Positions 1 to 7,507 of a stretch of 13,982 bases of DNA are shown here, in pieces. Positions within the stretch are counted from its first letter, which is position 1. The number at the start of each line of letters is the position of its first letter. The stretch is from assembly GCA_036377675.1 (NCBI GenBank), contig DASUXY010000045.1, positions 1-13,982 on the forward strand. The letters run 5' to 3'. This DNA comes from DASUXY01 sp036377675 (GTDB lineage: Bacteria; Bacillota; Bacilli; Bacillales; Amphibacillaceae). The notes below the pieces were generated by a model. The model did no database searches. It had not been told where the DNA came from and saw only the letters and a list, made by a program, of their open reading frames with translations. A program made the translations under genes and the position numbers.

Positions 1-304
1 AGGCTCTCCTTTACTATAATAGTACTAATCGATCCGGTAAAATATTCGTTCCTTTACAAGCGTAATCAAGACTTTCTAGAAGCGAAATGCCATATTGTCC
101 ATCTTTAAATGTTTCCAATTCAATGGCGATGTCAATAATGGGCTTTGCACTCAGACCTTCTACTGCTGTACTTCCGATATGGTGAATAGCAACTATGTGA
201 TTACCGATTTTCCGTTGATTTTTTTCTTTTTCGAGTAAAAATGCTCTGTTCCCACTCTTTCGTCCACGGAATTAAAAAAACTTCCCTTTTGGTAAACCGA
301 GCAT
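1..304 (-). pseudogene. GrpB/UPF0157-family nucleotidyltransferase-like gene, frameshifted, runs off left edge
   Basis: The minus strand starts with ATG at 304, preceded by a good ribosome binding site (GGAGGTGATCGC). The first residues read MLGLPKG, then the frame breaks. Stitching frames gives the GrpB (UPF0157) pattern: a PWTKEW segment, then LEKEK, then IVAIHHIGSTAVEGLSAKP with IIDIAIE, then LLESLDYACKGTNILPDR and YYYSKGEP at the left edge. The HIGSTAV..L.AKPIID block is the family's signature. At least three frame changes are needed: near 281-288 (one base missing), near 245-249 (one extra base) and near 25 (one extra base). GrpB-family proteins are small nucleotidyltransferase-fold proteins of unclear role. 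The gene is clearly non-functional as read; the family assignment is firm from the central block. Confidence 0.82.
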
Positions 305-370
305 GCGATCACCTCCACATATTGTAATGTCATACAGACTTCACTTTTCTGAAAATGTCACTTGATAAGC

Positions 371-398
371 TTGATAAAATATGACGCTTCTGTATATT
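371..398 (+). promoter_or_regulatory. Candidate sigma-A promoter for the cupin gene
   Basis: TTGATA (371-376) and TATATT (393-398) are separated by 16 bases. Each matches five of six bases of the vegetative consensus. It lies about 60 bases ahead of the chosen cupin start. AT-rich DNA gives such matches by chance, and a competing sporulation-type promoter overlaps this region downstream. Confidence 0.35.
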
Positions 399-403
399 CA
401 ATC

Positions 404-430
404 ACATCCGCTCCTGACTCACATATGATA
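404..430 (+). promoter_or_regulatory. Candidate sigma-K-type (late mother-cell sporulation) promoter
   Basis: The -10-like element CATATGATA (422-430) matches the CATANNNTA consensus of sigma-K fully. It lies 16 bases after an AC dinucleotide at 404-405, the spacing expected for the AC -35 core. Sigma-E has a similar -10, so a mother-cell sigma factor in general is the safer statement. Transcription would begin near 437, which leaves a leader of about 23 bases before the start at 460. The match is short and could be chance. Confidence 0.35.
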
Positions 431-459
431 TGTTATCATCCGCGAAAGGAATGAATAGC

Positions 460-1053
460 ATGAATTATGTTCCCCCTTACGTGTACACGTATCCATATTA
501 TGTCTACGTGCCACCCTACATCGATAGTAGGCAATGGATGTACCCGAATGTTACCAGCCCAATCAAACATACCACCGAACCGTATGATCATATGCAACAA
601 CCGAATAAAAGAAGTCAAATTCAATTAAAAGATTACGGAAAAAGGCCTTTTGTCATCAATATCGAGGAGGCTACGAAGCAAAACAATACCTTTCGTACCG
701 CGATTTGGACGGGAAATCATTTGCAAGTTACATTAATGAGTATTGGTGTTGGTGAAAATATTGGTTTAGAACGCCACCCTACCACTGATCAATTCCTGCG
801 CATTGAAGACGGGCAAGGTGTCGTGCAAATGGGCGATACCCAAGATGACCTCTATTTTGAAAGACGTGTTCGTGATGATGATGCCATCATGGTGCCTGCT
901 GGAAAATGGCACAATTTGATCAACACAGGAAATAAACCACTCAAACTTTATAGTATTTATGCCCCGCCTGAACATCCATTTGGAACCGTCCATCCAACGA
1001 AAGCAGACGAAATGGCCGCAGAAGAGAAGACGTATCGATTAGATCGGACATAA
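460..1053 (+). CDS. Cupin-domain protein with Tyr/Pro-rich N-terminus (YrkC-like)
   Basis: A 197-residue single-cupin protein. The start at 460 is chosen because AAAGGA (445-450) lies nine bases ahead of it; an in-frame ATG at 430 has no ribosome binding site and sits inside a candidate promoter, and the ATG at 451 abuts the binding site. Residues 1-30 are dominated by Tyr, Pro and Val, followed by a linker. The cupin core spans about 80-175: motif 1 around GLERHPTTDQF (likely metal ligands E104, H106, Q111) and motif 2 VPAGKWHN (H151). The ending APPEHPFGTVHPTKADEMAAE is typical of the Bacillus YrkC-like cupin group, whose substrate is not established. The Tyr-rich leader resembles those of spore coat proteins and fits the sigma-K-like promoter, but a coat location is inference. 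A strong terminator follows. Confidence 0.9.
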   Translation: MNYVPPYVYTYPYYVYVPPYIDSRQWMYPNVTSPIKHTTEPYDHMQQPNKRSQIQLKDYGKRPFVINIEEATKQNNTFRTAIWTGNHLQVTLMSIGVGENIGLERHPTTDQFLRIEDGQGVVQMGDTQDDLYFERRVRDDDAIMVPAGKWHNLINTGNKPLKLYSIYAPPEHPFGTVHPTKADEMAAEEKTYRLDRT

Positions 1054-1086
1054 ATCGTCTATCCATTGACCCATATAGAATCCCTT

Positions 1087-1123
1087 AAAAGATCAGATAC
1101 ATTCCGTGTATGTGATCTTTTTT
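1087..1123 (+). terminator. Intrinsic terminator of the cupin gene, probably bidirectional
   Basis: A 15-base stem with one mismatch (AAAAGATCAGATACA against its partner at 1107-1121), loop TTCCG, and a T run at 1118-1123. The A run on the left arm gives a U tract on the other strand too, so it can also end the minus-strand pseudogene whose last stop is at 1122-1124. Confidence 0.85.
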
Positions 1124-1573
1124 AATCCAGATGATCAACAGCTTCGTATGTAATTACTTGATTTGCTTTTACGATAACTTTTCGCCATTTTTCTGTTTTC
1201 CCTTTGCTAGATTCCTTCATTAGTAACCATCTTCATTAAAAATGGATATAAATAATCGACCGTGTGATGACTTTCTTTTTAAATAAGCGGTCGATTGCTT
1301 CTCGGTTCTTTTCTATAAAAATAATCTGTTGGAACTCCGGCTTTTTCGCTTGATTCATCAGTTGATGAGTGAATCGTTGATATTTCTTGAATAGCTTACT
1401 TTTATGTTGATGACATCGTCCCATTCGATAACCGATTGAACTGTAAAAACGTCGCCCCGAAAAAATTGCTGCTTATTGACGTCCAACCAAAATGTTTCAA
1501 TTTCTTGCGTGACGTTGTGTTCAGCGAACATTTTCATCTATGTGTTCAGTTTTCACTTTTTTATATGGTACAT
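1122..1573 (-). pseudogene. Multiply frameshifted gene of unrecognised family
   Basis: An ATG at 1573 follows a strong ribosome binding site (GGAGGTGTGAAG) but meets a stop after six codons. Protein-like stretches continue in shifting frames: VKTEHIDE, then MFAEHNVTQEIETFWLDVN and the segment ending VQSVIEWDDVINIKV (frame open 1537-1358), then LFKKYQRFTHQLMNQAKKP to KKKVITRS (frame open 1424-1236), then DYLYPFLMKMVTNEG, and finally a Lys-rich piece ending YEAVDHLD at the TAA at 1124-1122. Together this would be a soluble protein of roughly 145-150 residues with at least four frame breaks. I do not recognise the family. The pieces, their order and the real ribosome binding site support a decayed gene rather than chance ORFs. 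Confidence 0.55.
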
Positions 1574-1740
1574 CTTCACACCTCCATCAACTTCTGTTTA
1601 TTGTGCAATGTCAACATAGGTTAGATTATACACTTCATCATTCGCAATTTGTCCATTTTTCTCACCATTATATATGGATTCACATGGTAAAATAAGGATA
1701 GATCCTGAAGGAATACAACAAAGGCTGGAGGTAGAAATCG

Positions 1741-1911
1741 ATGGAGATCAAAAGCTTAATAAAACTCATTTTAATAGCTGTTGCATTAGGGGCAGGTATA
1801 GGTGCACTTGTTTTGAATATGATGGGAAGCATTGAAGTAGGTAGTGCAATCACGTTATTATCAATCGGAGTAGTCTGTTTAGCAATCGTAAACATCCAAG
1901 AAAAGTCATGA
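1741..1911 (+). CDS. Small two-helix membrane protein (56 aa)
   Basis: ATG at 1741 is preceded by GGAGGT with an eight-base spacer, an excellent ribosome binding site. The 56-residue product has a short charged start (MEIKSLIK), a first hydrophobic helix at about 6-28 with a GAGIGA small-residue motif, a short turn (MMGSIEVGS), a second helix at about 34-51, and the charged tail NIQEKS. It looks like the small hypothetical membrane proteins common in Bacillaceae; no function is known to me. It is flanked by broken genes on both sides yet is itself intact, with no clear promoter or terminator. Confidence 0.72.
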   Translation: MEIKSLIKLILIAVALGAGIGALVLNMMGSIEVGSAITLLSIGVVCLAIVNIQEKS

Positions 1912-1990
1912 AAATTACTTCTAGCGAATTGAGCATATGTTAAAATTCTTTTAAAACAAGATTATTTCATAAGCATTTTATCTTTTATGA

Positions 1991-2504
1991 GTCTTAGATG
2001 CTGAAACACAATCTCCTGAATTACATACGGCAACAAGTTTTTCTAATCTTATAAAAGTAGGAATTTTGAAAGATTTACCACGGAATATGAGGAATGAGTT
2101 TCGAGATCGTAAACGAGAAAAATACGAAGAAGAAACATTGAAAGAACATGAAAATATAGTTGTTGTTTTTAATAAAGATAAAGGACAATTAAGAATAAAC
2201 GGTAGAAAAGATTATGGGAGTAGACAGTTTAAGATACACTTCCATTTATTACCTTGAGTCGGACAAATTAATAATAAAACATCCGGAAGTTGTATCTGAA
2301 AAATATCGAAACAACGACTACAGCACAAACGATCCAAAAGAGATTGCAAAATTTATGGAAAAACATCATTTAACAGAAGAAGACTTAGCTAAATATCAAG
2401 ATTATTTTTTATATGAAAAAGTGTTAACGGATTGGTTTGAACACAATCCAAAGAGTCATTTCTCACTGGATGATTTAGGGAAAGTGGAAATCGTTAAAGA
2501 ATAA
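1991..2504 (+). pseudogene. Frameshifted ORF pair of unknown family
   Basis: Two overlapping open frames look like halves of one broken gene. The first is open from 1991 to 2257, without a good start (only a TTG at 2066), and carries a basic, charged stretch (KDLPRNMRNEFRDRKREKYE) and then VVVFNKDKGQLRING. The second is open through 2504 and carries LRYTSIYYLESDKLIIKHP, EKHHLTEEDLAKYQDYF and the ending LDDLGKVEIVKE. The switch probably lies between about 2195 and 2225. The ATG at 2214 has no convincing ribosome binding site. Composition and residue pattern look protein-like, but I recognise no family. It could instead be two real short overlapping genes. Confidence 0.45.
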
Positions 2505-2715
2505 TATGACTCATTTTTGCCTATAAAAAATATAGAAAACGATATAAAATGGTATAAATACAATTAGGAAATAATCTTGAAATGTTGATGTTTATACTAC
2601 TCCAGACAATGTCATACAATCGACTAATCAATGCCAGGATTGATCTAATTAAATAAGTAAAACGTTGATATGAAAGGGTCTGTATACTGCAAACCTTCTT
2701 TTTTAGAGCGATAAG

Positions 2716-2865
2716 ATGACATTTAAAACATACAGGGTGCAATTCATAGACACTCACGAAATTAAACAAGATTGTATTTTAAGAATATCACGGGTGAAAA
2801 TAACGATTACAGAAACGGCACCGAAAAGTTTGGATATGCGCTCGTGCGATCTAGTATTTCTATGA
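2716..2865 (+). CDS. Possible 49-aa ORF, unrecognised
   Basis: An open frame from ATG 2716 to TGA 2863-2865 encodes 49 residues, beginning MTFKTYRVQF and containing KITITETAPKSLDMRSCDL. The residue pattern looks more like protein than the frames around it, but no good ribosome binding site precedes it. It ends nine bases before the end of the convergent S9 peptidase gene. It may be the tail of a decayed gene. The rest of 2505-2715 shows nothing I can support. Confidence 0.2.
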   Translation: MTFKTYRVQFIDTHEIKQDCILRISRVKITITETAPKSLDMRSCDLVFL

Positions 2866-2874
2866 CCCATTCAA

Positions 2875-4875
2875 TCATAAATATTTTTCAAACCAACGGC
2901 ATATATGATGTAAACGTTCGATTCGCATTTGCGGTTTACCACTTCTACTCATCTCATGATTGGCATCAGGAAACCGGATAAATTCCACTTCTTTTTGTAA
3001 ATGTTTTAGAGTAACAAATAGTTGTTCCGCTTGTTCAATCGGACAACGGAAGTCACGTTCTCCGTGTAAAATCAATAATGGTGTTTCCACATTTTTAGCG
3101 TATTTTAATGGTGAAAAGTCCCATAACTTTTCCGGGTCATCGAGCAAGTCAAGTCCATGCTCCCACCTCGTAAAGAAATAGCCAATATCACTAACCCCGT
3201 AAAAACTAAGCCAATTGCTAATTGAACGCTGGGTAACCGCAGCTTTGAAACGGTTTGTATGTCCAACAATCCAATTCGTCATAAAACCACCATAACTTCC
3301 ACCTGTCACACCTAACCGATTTTCGTCAATAAAACGATAGTTTTCAAGGGCATAGTCAAGGGCACACATAATATCTTTATAATCTTTCCCCCCATAATCA
3401 TGCCGACATGCATTCACAAATTTCTGCCCATATCCGTAACTACCCCGTGGATTCATATATAAAACAACATACCCTTTCGCAGCTAACAGTTGTAATTCAT
3501 GAAAAAAGGTTTGCCCGTACATTACATGTGGACCGCCATGGATTTCTAAAATGAGTGGATACTTTTTTCCTTCTGTAAACTGATAGGGCCGAAGAAGCCA
3601 TCCGTGGATTTCCCAACCATCCTCTGTTCGAAATGTCAATGGTTCAGGTTCACATAATTCCACTTCTTCTAAAAATGAAGCATTCACATTTGTCAGTTTC
3701 GTTACATTTTTCCCTTTGTCTAGTTGATAAAAATCACACGGATTTGTCGGGGAACTCATCCCAAGAATAAAGTTCTCTCGATGTGCATCATACGAACATC
3801 CAAAAACATGATTATTTTCCTCATAAAGAACTTGTAACTCTCCGTGAAGATTCGTTGCATAGAGTCCGGTCGCACCATGATCTGTTCCTATAAAAAAGAT
3901 TTGCTCCTCATTTTTTGACCAAATCGGTCCTGTATTCGATTCACCATAACGAATGTCACTGATTATTGCATCTCCAGGGGAAAAATCCCATTGCGTACTT
4001 ATACAAGTTCGTTCACCCGTTTTTACATCAAACACGAAAAGATCAGTCAATGTCGCCCCAGCATATTGTAGACCCATTCCCAAAAAAGCAATTTTATCTC
4101 CGCTCGGCGAGAATCTTGCAGCATCATAGATCCCCTTTCCCCTCGTTAATTGAGTCGTTTCTTTCGTATGAATATGCAATGAATATAAGTCATTCGTAGG
4201 CTCATCAGCTGTATCCTCATTAAAATTTGCTGTAAATAGAATAACATTCCCATCTGGCGAGATATCTTGATATTGATGATTTACATCCGCAGTTGTTAAT
4301 TGCTGGAATGAATCATTTTCTAAGTCATATAAAATGATCTGATTTTTTTTCTGATCTAAAAAGCCACTGACATCTGCTTTATAGTTAAGACGATTAACGA
4401 CGAGTGGCTGCTTCTTTGTTTCCTCTTGTTCTTTTTTTCGTTCTTCCTCTGTTTGTTCTTTTTGTTCATGTAAACGATCATCTTTTTCTAACGGTGCTGT
4501 GAAAATAATATATTTCCCGTCTTGAGACCATTCAGGATCGTATGCACCATCTTTCAAAAAGGTAAGCTGTTTAGCTTCCCCACCAGTTAAAGACATGAGC
4601 CAAAGTTGAGAAACACCACTACGATTGGACTGAAAGACTACTTTTTTTCCATCAGGAGAAAAACGTGGATGGCTATTTTTATGCTGATCGAATGTCCATT
4701 GCTTTACCGTATGTTCGCCTAAACGTTGATAATAAAGCTGTGATCGATATTCCTCTTCATGTATTGTTGTTGAAACATACCCATATCCATCTCCACTTGG
4801 TGAAAATTGCGGATCACTACATACTTCTAATTTCGTAAAATCATCTACTGACATGGCGCGTTTTGATGTTGCCAT
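2875..4875 (-). CDS. S9-family peptidase (prolyl oligopeptidase / acylaminoacyl-peptidase type, YuxL-like)
   Basis: A 666-residue cytoplasmic serine peptidase; no signal peptide is visible. Residues 1-400 form a beta-propeller made of repeated DPQFSPSGD, PRFSPDGKK, PEWSQDGKY and ARFSPSGDK blades, which gates access to the active site. Residues 410-666 are the alpha/beta-hydrolase domain. The oxyanion region is HGGPH (446-450), the nucleophile Ser527 lies in GGSYGG, Asp608 in GERDFRCP and His640 in DANHEMSRSG, so the catalytic triad is complete. A highly charged Lys/Glu/Gln insertion sits at about 130-156 within the propeller. The family removes short or N-blocked peptides from N-termini; the substrate here is unknown. 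GGGGAGG lies nine bases before ATG 4875, which settles the start. The gene stands alone. Confidence 0.93.
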   Translation of the reverse strand: MATSKRAMSVDDFTKLEVCSDPQFSPSGDGYGYVSTTIHEEEYRSQLYYQRLGEHTVKQWTFDQHKNSHPRFSPDGKKVVFQSNRSGVSQLWLMSLTGGEAKQLTFLKDGAYDPEWSQDGKYIIFTAPLEKDDRLHEQKEQTEEERKKEQEETKKQPLVVNRLNYKADVSGFLDQKKNQIILYDLENDSFQQLTTADVNHQYQDISPDGNVILFTANFNEDTADEPTNDLYSLHIHTKETTQLTRGKGIYDAARFSPSGDKIAFLGMGLQYAGATLTDLFVFDVKTGERTCISTQWDFSPGDAIISDIRYGESNTGPIWSKNEEQIFFIGTDHGATGLYATNLHGELQVLYEENNHVFGCSYDAHRENFILGMSSPTNPCDFYQLDKGKNVTKLTNVNASFLEEVELCEPEPLTFRTEDGWEIHGWLLRPYQFTEGKKYPLILEIHGGPHVMYGQTFFHELQLLAAKGYVVLYMNPRGSYGYGQKFVNACRHDYGGKDYKDIMCALDYALENYRFIDENRLGVTGGSYGGFMTNWIVGHTNRFKAAVTQRSISNWLSFYGVSDIGYFFTRWEHGLDLLDDPEKLWDFSPLKYAKNVETPLLILHGERDFRCPIEQAEQLFVTLKHLQKEVEFIRFPDANHEMSRSGKPQMRIERLHHICRWFEKYL

Positions 4876-5343
4876 AGAAAAATACCTCCCCTTTTGATTT
4901 TTCTATAAAACAAGTACTGGCCATGTGCTCAGCTTTTCTTCTATGTATATGGTGAAACCATTTTCTACTGTCCTCAACCATCCAGAAACGATTGATCACT
5001 TACTTAGTATATTCTTCAAGAAAGACTGGCATTCCTTCTTAAAGTCTTTGAAAGAGTTAATATTTTTGCTTAGCCAGTCTTATCATCCTACTATCCCTTC
5101 CCTTCTATAGTTATGAACGTATTCCCTTATAAATGACTTTTACAATAACATTTTTTAAGTTTGAGTTTATTTTATATAATCATGTTGGAATATCTCTATA
5201 GAATAATGCCATTGTAATGAGGATTTGTTAAATCCATTACCTCCATATCATTTCTTCAAGAATGCTTTCTACCCTTTTAAAAACGATTGAATAAAAGGCA
5301 CACGTTCAAACGTCTCAGTATTTCGCATCCTCTCTTAACATAG
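4876..5343. other. Gene-poor stretch upstream of the S9 peptidase gene
   Basis: No convincing gene. It must contain the S9 peptidase promoter, which I cannot place with confidence. An eight-base inverted repeat (AGACTGGC at 5023-5030 and GCCAGTCT at 5073-5080) encloses about 42 bases. A + strand frame closing at 5110 reads protein-like (LNHPETIDHLLS, KKDWHSFLKSLKEL) but has no ribosome binding site. Minus-strand scraps near 5240-5330 (ETFERVPFIQSFLK) also look like coding remnants. These may be relics of lost genes. Confidence 0.3.
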
Positions 5344-5378
5344 AAAAAGGACTTCCCACAAAGAGAGAAGTCCTTTTT
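5344..5378 (-). terminator. Intrinsic terminator downstream of mqo
   Basis: A perfect 12-base stem (AAAAAGGACTTC with GAAGTCCTTTTT) around an 11-base loop. Reading the minus strand it ends in a U tract about 80 bases past the mqo stop. The + strand also has a T run, so it can work in both directions. Confidence 0.85.
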
Positions 5379-5457
5379 TCAATAGATTTGTAAAATATGA
5401 TTCTATAATAATAAATGCTTGTATATTTTAAGTGGTCATTTCCAGAAATTCACTTTC

Positions 5458-6963
5458 TTATGCTTCCTGTAATGTTGAAATCTCGTTAAGTTGAAGCGCC
5501 TTCGAAGTTGAAGCATGAAGTTCATTGAAAAGCTCTGGGTTTTCTGCTAGTTTCATGCCATAAGAAGGAATCATTTCTTTGATTTTTGGCTCCCATTCTT
5601 TGAACTGTTCTGGGAAGCTTTTTTCGAGTACCTCAAGCATGACGTGAACGGCTGTGGAAGCACCTGGAGAAGCACCAAGTAATGCAGCAACCGAACCATC
5701 AGCAGCACTAACAACTTCCGTGCCAAATTGAAGCGTTCCTTTGCCACCAGCTTCAGTATCTTTGATCACTTGTACACGTTGACCCGCTACTATGATATCC
5801 CAATCCGCACTTTTAGCGTTCGGAATAAACTCCCGCAACTCTTCAATCCGTTGTTCTTTAGATAACATCAGTTGTTCGATCAAGTACTTCGTTAATGGTA
5901 TGTTTTTTGCACCTGCCGCTAACATGGTGAAAACATTATCCGGTTTTACAGAATTTAATAAATCCATATTTGAACCCGTTTTTAAGAATTTTGGTGAGAA
6001 GCCAGCAAACGGTCCAAATAATAATGATTTTTTGTTGTCAATAAATCGTGTATCAAGATGCGGAACAGACATTGGCGGAGCACCTACCGCAGCTTTGCCG
6101 TATACTTTTGCATGATGCTGTTCTACAACCTCTGGATTGTTACATACTAGAAATAGTCCGCTTACCGGGAATCCTCCGATATGTTTACTTTCAGGAATGC
6201 CCGTTTTTTGTAGTAAAGATAGGCTCCCACCACCGGCACCGATAAAGACAAATTTTGCAGTATGGTATTCGAGAGTACCGCGGTCAAAATTTCGCACTTT
6301 TACTTCCCACAATCCGTCGTCAGTACGTTTGATATCATCGACATTATGATTGTAGTTAATATTAACATTTTGACTCTTTAAGTGATCTAACATTTTACGC
6401 GTTAACTCTCCAAAGTTGACATCCGTTCCAGAGTCTATTTTTGTTGCTGCTATCGGTTGATTTACTGTCCGATCTTGCATGATAAGTGGAATCCATTCCT
6501 TCAGTTTTTCAGGGTCATCAGAAAATTCCATCCCTTGGAACAGTGGATTGTCTGACAACGCTTCAAACCGTTTTTTCAAAAATCTCACATTGTCCTCTCC
6601 ATGTACCAAACTCATATGGGGCAATGGCATAATAAAGTCCTGTGGATTTTCTATCAGATGGCTGTTTACTAGGTAGGACCAAAACTGCTTTGAAACCTGA
6701 AACTGTTCGTTAATGTTTAGCGCTTTGCTAATATCTAACGTTCCATCCGGTTGTTCAGGAGTGTAGTTAAGCTCGCATAATGCGGAATGTCCTGTTCCTG
6801 CATTATTCCATTCGTTTGAGCTTTCCTCTCCTGCTTTGTCAAGCTTCTCAAACACTTCAATTTTCCAGTCCGGTGCCAATTCTTTCAGGAGTGTACCTAA
6901 AGTCGCACTCATGATTCCAGCACCAATTAAAATAACGTCTGATGTAGTTTGTTTGTTTTTCAC
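5458..6963 (-). CDS. mqo: Malate:quinone oxidoreductase (Mqo)
   Basis: An FAD enzyme on the inner face of the membrane that oxidises (S)-malate to oxaloacetate and passes the electrons to quinone; it is an alternative to NAD malate dehydrogenase in the TCA cycle. GTG at 6963 is preferred: AGGAAGG lies five bases ahead, and it gives 501 residues, the usual family length. The frame is open upstream to 7068, but that part lacks Mqo-like sequence. The N-terminal FAD site is DVILIGAGIMSATLG (9-23), followed by the family blocks NEWNNAGTGHSALCELNYTP, KIDSGTDVNFGELTR, FVFIGAGGGSL, SVPHLDTRFI, LLFGPFAGFSPKFLK and, near the C-terminus, GTEVVSAADGSVAALLGASPGAS. Nothing is missing. It is transcribed alone, with a leader of about 120 bases. 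Confidence 0.96.
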   Translation of the reverse strand: MKNKQTTSDVILIGAGIMSATLGTLLKELAPDWKIEVFEKLDKAGEESSNEWNNAGTGHSALCELNYTPEQPDGTLDISKALNINEQFQVSKQFWSYLVNSHLIENPQDFIMPLPHMSLVHGEDNVRFLKKRFEALSDNPLFQGMEFSDDPEKLKEWIPLIMQDRTVNQPIAATKIDSGTDVNFGELTRKMLDHLKSQNVNINYNHNVDDIKRTDDGLWEVKVRNFDRGTLEYHTAKFVFIGAGGGSLSLLQKTGIPESKHIGGFPVSGLFLVCNNPEVVEQHHAKVYGKAAVGAPPMSVPHLDTRFIDNKKSLLFGPFAGFSPKFLKTGSNMDLLNSVKPDNVFTMLAAGAKNIPLTKYLIEQLMLSKEQRIEELREFIPNAKSADWDIIVAGQRVQVIKDTEAGGKGTLQFGTEVVSAADGSVAALLGASPGASTAVHVMLEVLEKSFPEQFKEWEPKIKEMIPSYGMKLAENPELFNELHASTSKALQLNEISTLQEA

Positions 6964-6996
6964 TTTTACCTTCCTCGTATGCTTTATGATATTCAG

Positions 6997-7029
6997 AAAA
7001 AGTGCTCGCTCCCTAGGCGTCTCAAGCAC
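6997..7029 (-). promoter_or_regulatory. Hairpin with T tract in the mqo leader, possible attenuator
   Basis: On the minus strand GTGCT (7029-7025) can pair with AGCAC (7006-7002), with an inner CGC/GCG pair across a bulge, followed at once by five T residues (7001-6997). It ends about 33 bases ahead of the mqo GTG. It has the form of a weak intrinsic terminator inside the leader. A competing small stem exists just upstream (CGC-TTTA-GCG). I recognise no known riboswitch here, so regulation is inference. Confidence 0.3.
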
Positions 7030-7088
7030 GCTAAAGCGCAACCTTAGCAAACACCTTTTCTGTAACAATTGTTGTCTACTAAAAGTGT

Positions 7089-7119
7089 ATCATAATTAGT
7101 TGTAGATTGAAATATCTAC
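7089..7119 (-). promoter_or_regulatory. Candidate mqo promoter -10 with overlapping palindromic operator
   Basis: TATGAT (minus strand, 7094-7089) is a fair -10 element, giving a leader of about 120 bases. Just upstream a perfect inverted repeat, GTAGAT-N6-ATCTAC (7102-7119), covers the -35 position, which itself matches poorly. A weak -35 overlapped by a palindrome is the usual arrangement where a regulator controls the promoter. Neither element is verified. Confidence 0.3.
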
Positions 7120-7468
7120 TATTATATGTATGAGCATTGAAAGATGGTAAAAAATGAAAAGTCCTTCAGTAATATAGAAAAACAGAGACTTTTAATTTTG
7201 CTTTCTATAAGGGATCAGGCTTTCGTTTACCGTTTTTAGTGACTCTTATTTGCTCTTTTCTCCGGACTCTTTTTCTCGCCTATACCCCAACTATTTAACA
7301 GTAGTTACCAACCTTTTAGCAGAAGGAAGAAAGCTAAAAACAAAGAGATATATTCCTCTTCCATATTACCACTCTTTCATTCAAGACTATATGATCCTTA
7401 CATACTGATACTTTTACATTTTACCAATCCAAAAGACCCACAACAGTATACCTAGTTTGCTTAAATGG
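7120..7468. other. Intergenic stretch between the hydrolase cluster and mqo
   Basis: About 350 bases with no supported gene on either strand. A 31-codon + strand frame from 7144 (MVKNEKSFSNIEKQR) has no real ribosome binding site. AAAGAGATATATTCCTCTT near 7340 is a weak hairpin. Upstream mqo control elements may extend into this part. Confidence 0.4.
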
Positions 7469-7507
7469 AAAGGGACATAGATGGAGCTCCATCTATGTCC
7501 CTTTTTT
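7469..7507. terminator. 36-base perfect palindrome, terminator of the hydrolase cluster
   Basis: AAAGGGACATAGATGGAG (7469-7486) is followed directly by its exact reverse complement (7487-7504), giving a very stable stem. It starts within two bases of the M20 hydrolase stop codon (7506-7508). Read on the minus strand the U tract is only three long; read on the + strand it is six. It probably ends the minus-strand cluster and also blocks opposing transcription. Confidence 0.75.

Noticed and set aside
430..459. Longer cupin start at ATG 430
   Set aside because: No ribosome binding site ahead of it; AAAGGA at 445-450 fits the ATG at 460.
5021..5080. Inverted repeat AGACTGGC/GCCAGTCT as a regulatory hairpin or element end
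   Set aside because: Eight-base arms 42 bases apart, no T tract, no target duplication; chance is likely.
4925..5110. 61-codon + strand frame upstream of the S9 peptidase, considered as a transposase N-terminus remnant
   Set aside because: No ribosome binding site and I could not tie it to any transposase family; left as a possible coding relic in the intergenic entry.
5240..5342. Minus-strand scraps reading like a protein end (FERVPFIQSFLK, RVESILEEMIWR)
   Set aside because: Two frames and several stops in about 100 bases; too short to call a pseudogene.
6964..7068. In-frame 35-codon extension upstream of mqo
   Set aside because: It has no Mqo-like sequence and no ribosome binding site; GTG 6963 has both a binding site and the family length.
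7144..7239. 31-codon + strand frame in the gap before mqo
   Set aside because: No ribosome binding site, nothing recognisable; likely chance.
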